Assembly: GCF_004362055.1 (NCBI RefSeq)
Contig: NZ_SNXB01000001.1
Location: 62,001 to 126,000 of the forward strand
Direction: 5' to 3'
Length of the DNA stretch: 64,000 bases
Origin: Flavobacterium sp. 245
GTDB lineage: Bacteria; Bacteroidota; Bacteroidia; Flavobacteriales; Flavobacteriaceae
Below are positions 62,574 through 64,000 of the stretch, in pieces; position 1 is the first letter of the stretch; every line of letters begins with the position of its first letter. A program made the translations under genes and the position numbers. Under the pieces are notes generated by a model. It had not been told where the DNA came from. It saw nothing but the letters and a program-made list of their open reading frames with translations, and did no database searches.

Positions 62574-64000
62574 TTACCCTTTATCAGATAATCTCAGAAT
62601 ATCTCCAAAAACGCCTCTCGCTGTAACTGCAGAACCTGCACCGGCTCCCTGAATAACAATTGGACGATCTCCGTAAGATTCTGTATAAATTTCGAAGAAA
62701 GAATCTGAACCTTTTAATCCGCCTAAAGCAGTGTCTGAAGGAACAGAAACTAATTTTACTTCTAAATTCCCTTTATCATTTTGTAAATCACCAGACAATT
62801 CACCAATGTATCTTAATACATGATTTGGTTTTTGATCGGCTTTTATTTTCTCGTAAATCGGGTCGAATTCTTTTAATTTCGTTAAGAAATCAGACACATT
62901 TCCTTCACGTAAATGTTCCGGAATAAGATTCTGAATTGAGATTTCTTCAAACTCATTTTGTAAATCTAATTCTCTTGCCAAGATCAATAATTTTCTTCCC
63001 ACATCATTTCCGCATAAATCCTCACGCGGATCTGGTTCTGTATATCCGTTATCAATTGCTTCCTTCAGAATTTCGCTGAACGGAGCATCTTTAGCAGAGA
63101 AATTATTAAATAAATAACTCAATGTTCCTGAGAAAACTCCTTTTATTTTTGTGATGTTTTCACCTGAAAGATGCAGTAATTTAATGGTGTCAATTAATGG
63201 CAAACCTGCTCCAACATTGGTTTCGTATAAATAATTCTTTTGATTTTCGGCCAAAGCTTTTCTCAATTCTTTATAAAAACCATACGTCAGCGTATTGGCT
63301 ACTTTATTCGAAGAAATCAAATCAAAACTGCTTTCAACAAGCGGAATATAGTTTTCTACAAATGTTGTACTTGCCGTGTTATCAATCGCAATTAAATTCT
63401 CTAAATGATGCTCATTTGCATACGCAATAATATCATTGATTGAATATTCTTCACCTTTTGTCTGAATATCATTTTTCCAGCTTGAAGTTACGCCATTTCT
63501 ATTTAATAACAGTTTTTTAGAATTTGCAATTGCAAAAACATTCAGCTTAACATCTTTACGTTTTTCAATCGCTGCAGCTGATTCTAAAATTTGATTAATT
63601 AAAGTTCCACCAACTAATCCATGACCGAAAATCGCAATGTTGATTTTTTTAGAAACCCCAAAAATCTCTCCGTGAATTACATTTAAGGCTTTGTTCAGTT
63701 CTTCTTTTTTAACAACTAAACTCACGTTTTTACCCGTAACCGTGTTGTTGAATAAAATTGGAACTATTTTGTTTTTGATTAATGCAGTATATGGCTTGTG
63801 GAAAGTACTCAAATCCTGACCAATAATCGAAATTACCGAAACATTATCGGTTACTGTAATTTGGTTTACATCTTTAGAATAGAAATCATTTTCGAATTCT
63901 TTTTCTAATTCAACCATTGCAAGCGTCGCTTTATCTTTAGCAACAACTAATCCAATTCCTCTTTCAGAAGAACCTTGCGAAATGATACTGACGCTAATGT
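62574..64000 (-). CDS. thrA: Bifunctional aspartokinase/homoserine dehydrogenase, C-terminal part (runs off the right edge)
   Basis: The frame stays open to the window edge: codons upstream of the Met at 63917 read ISVSIISQGSSERGIGLVVA, the aspartokinase ACT domain, so that Met is internal and the true start lies outside. Then comes a second ACT-like segment, the homoserine dehydrogenase NAD site IAIFGHGLVGGTLI, ETNVGAGLPLIDTIKLL, FSGTLSYLFNNF, YTEPDPREDLCGNDVGRKLLIL and the C-terminal substrate-domain. It makes homoserine from aspartate semialdehyde, feeding MetZ. Whether the N-terminus carries only the kinase or a further fusion cannot be seen. Confidence 0.93.
   Translation of the reverse strand, partial: ISVSIISQGSSERGIGLVVAKDKATLAMVELEKEFENDFYSKDVNQITVTDNVSVISIIGQDLSTFHKPYTALIKNKIVPILFNNTVTGKNVSLVVKKEELNKALNVIHGEIFGVSKKINIAIFGHGLVGGTLINQILESAAAIEKRKDVKLNVFAIANSKKLLLNRNGVTSSWKNDIQTKGEEYSINDIIAYANEHHLENLIAIDNTASTTFVENYIPLVESSFDLISSNKVANTLTYGFYKELRKALAENQKNYLYETNVGAGLPLIDTIKLLHLSGENITKIKGVFSGTLSYLFNNFSAKDAPFSEILKEAIDNGYTEPDPREDLCGNDVGRKLLILARELDLQNEFEEISIQNLIPEHLREGNVSDFLTKLKEFDPIYEKIKADQKPNHVLRYIGELSGDLQNDKGNLEVKLVSVPSDTALGGLKGSDSFFEIYTESYGDRPIVIQGAGAGSAVTARGVFGDILRLSDKG

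Noticed and set aside
63917..64000. Start codon of the homoserine dehydrogenase gene at 63917
   Set aside because: The frame stays open upstream and encodes aspartokinase ACT-domain sequence, so this Met is internal.

Overview
The window looks like chromosomal DNA of a gliding Flavobacterium, close to the F. johnsoniae type. The sequence evidence is: three gliding genes (gldD, gldE, gldA); AT-rich codon use; starts preceded by A/T-rich DNA with no Shine-Dalgarno motif; Bacteroidetes-type promoters (TTG, 18-21 bp, TAnnTTTG) upstream of rplU, the HU gene, the metH leader and the sulfate operon; and Bacteroidetes-typical gene forms (split MetH, extended L21, thioester macroglobulin next to pbpC). 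I see no prophage, CRISPR array, rRNA or tRNA gene. Most of the window is core metabolism. The unusual content lies in the intergenic DNA.

Layout. 1-4.7 kb: start of a glycosyltransferase, miaE, a large AsmA-family protein, and rpmA/rplU on the opposite strand. 4.9-13.3 kb: an active/inactive pair of M16 peptidases, a DMT transporter, a small HMA lipoprotein, and the mutY-ssb-gldE-gldD run. 13.4-15.7 kb: HU, a 30-residue very basic protein and RNase G. 15.9-24.8 kb: pbpC and a 1890-residue alpha-2-macroglobulin-like lipoprotein, split by a REP-associated tyrosine transposase that sits among its own palindromes. 25-31 kb: tadA, three tandem mosaic paralogues (Cys cluster, lipobox-like helix, TonB-like C-terminus), dxs and a DUF3078-type protein. 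31-41 kb: dgt, a divergent Lrp-family regulator/metE pair with a palindromic operator, an outer-membrane protein, gldA, a possible small RNA, a PLP decarboxylase, a dicarboxylate symporter and a methyltransferase.

41.4-64 kb is a sulfur-amino-acid region. metF and a split metH (two ORFs separated by a leucine-rich-repeat lipoprotein and another lipoprotein) lie behind a clear SAM-I riboswitch with its own promoter. A nearly complete sulfate assimilation operon follows, transcribed right to left: TauE/SafE permease, APS-type CysH, CysD, CysN, siroheme sulfite reductase with a HEPN-like tail, CobA, precorrin-2 dehydrogenase and a ferredoxin-NADP reductase-like flavoprotein. An Rrf2 regulator with four cysteines, a second TauE/SafE protein, an O-succinylhomoserine sulfhydrylase-type enzyme, OsmC and the 3' part of an aspartokinase/homoserine dehydrogenase complete the route from aspartate and sulfate to methionine.

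The intergenic DNA is crowded with repeats. They include several palindrome (REP/BIME-like) families, a three-copy hairpin element whose inner stem covaries while loop and flanks are conserved, and many arrays of unrelated sequence that share a strict 7- or 8-bp period, several touching stop codons. The covarying element, the periodic arrays, the SAM riboswitch separated from metH by repeats, and the Lrp/metE operator are the observations most worth following up.
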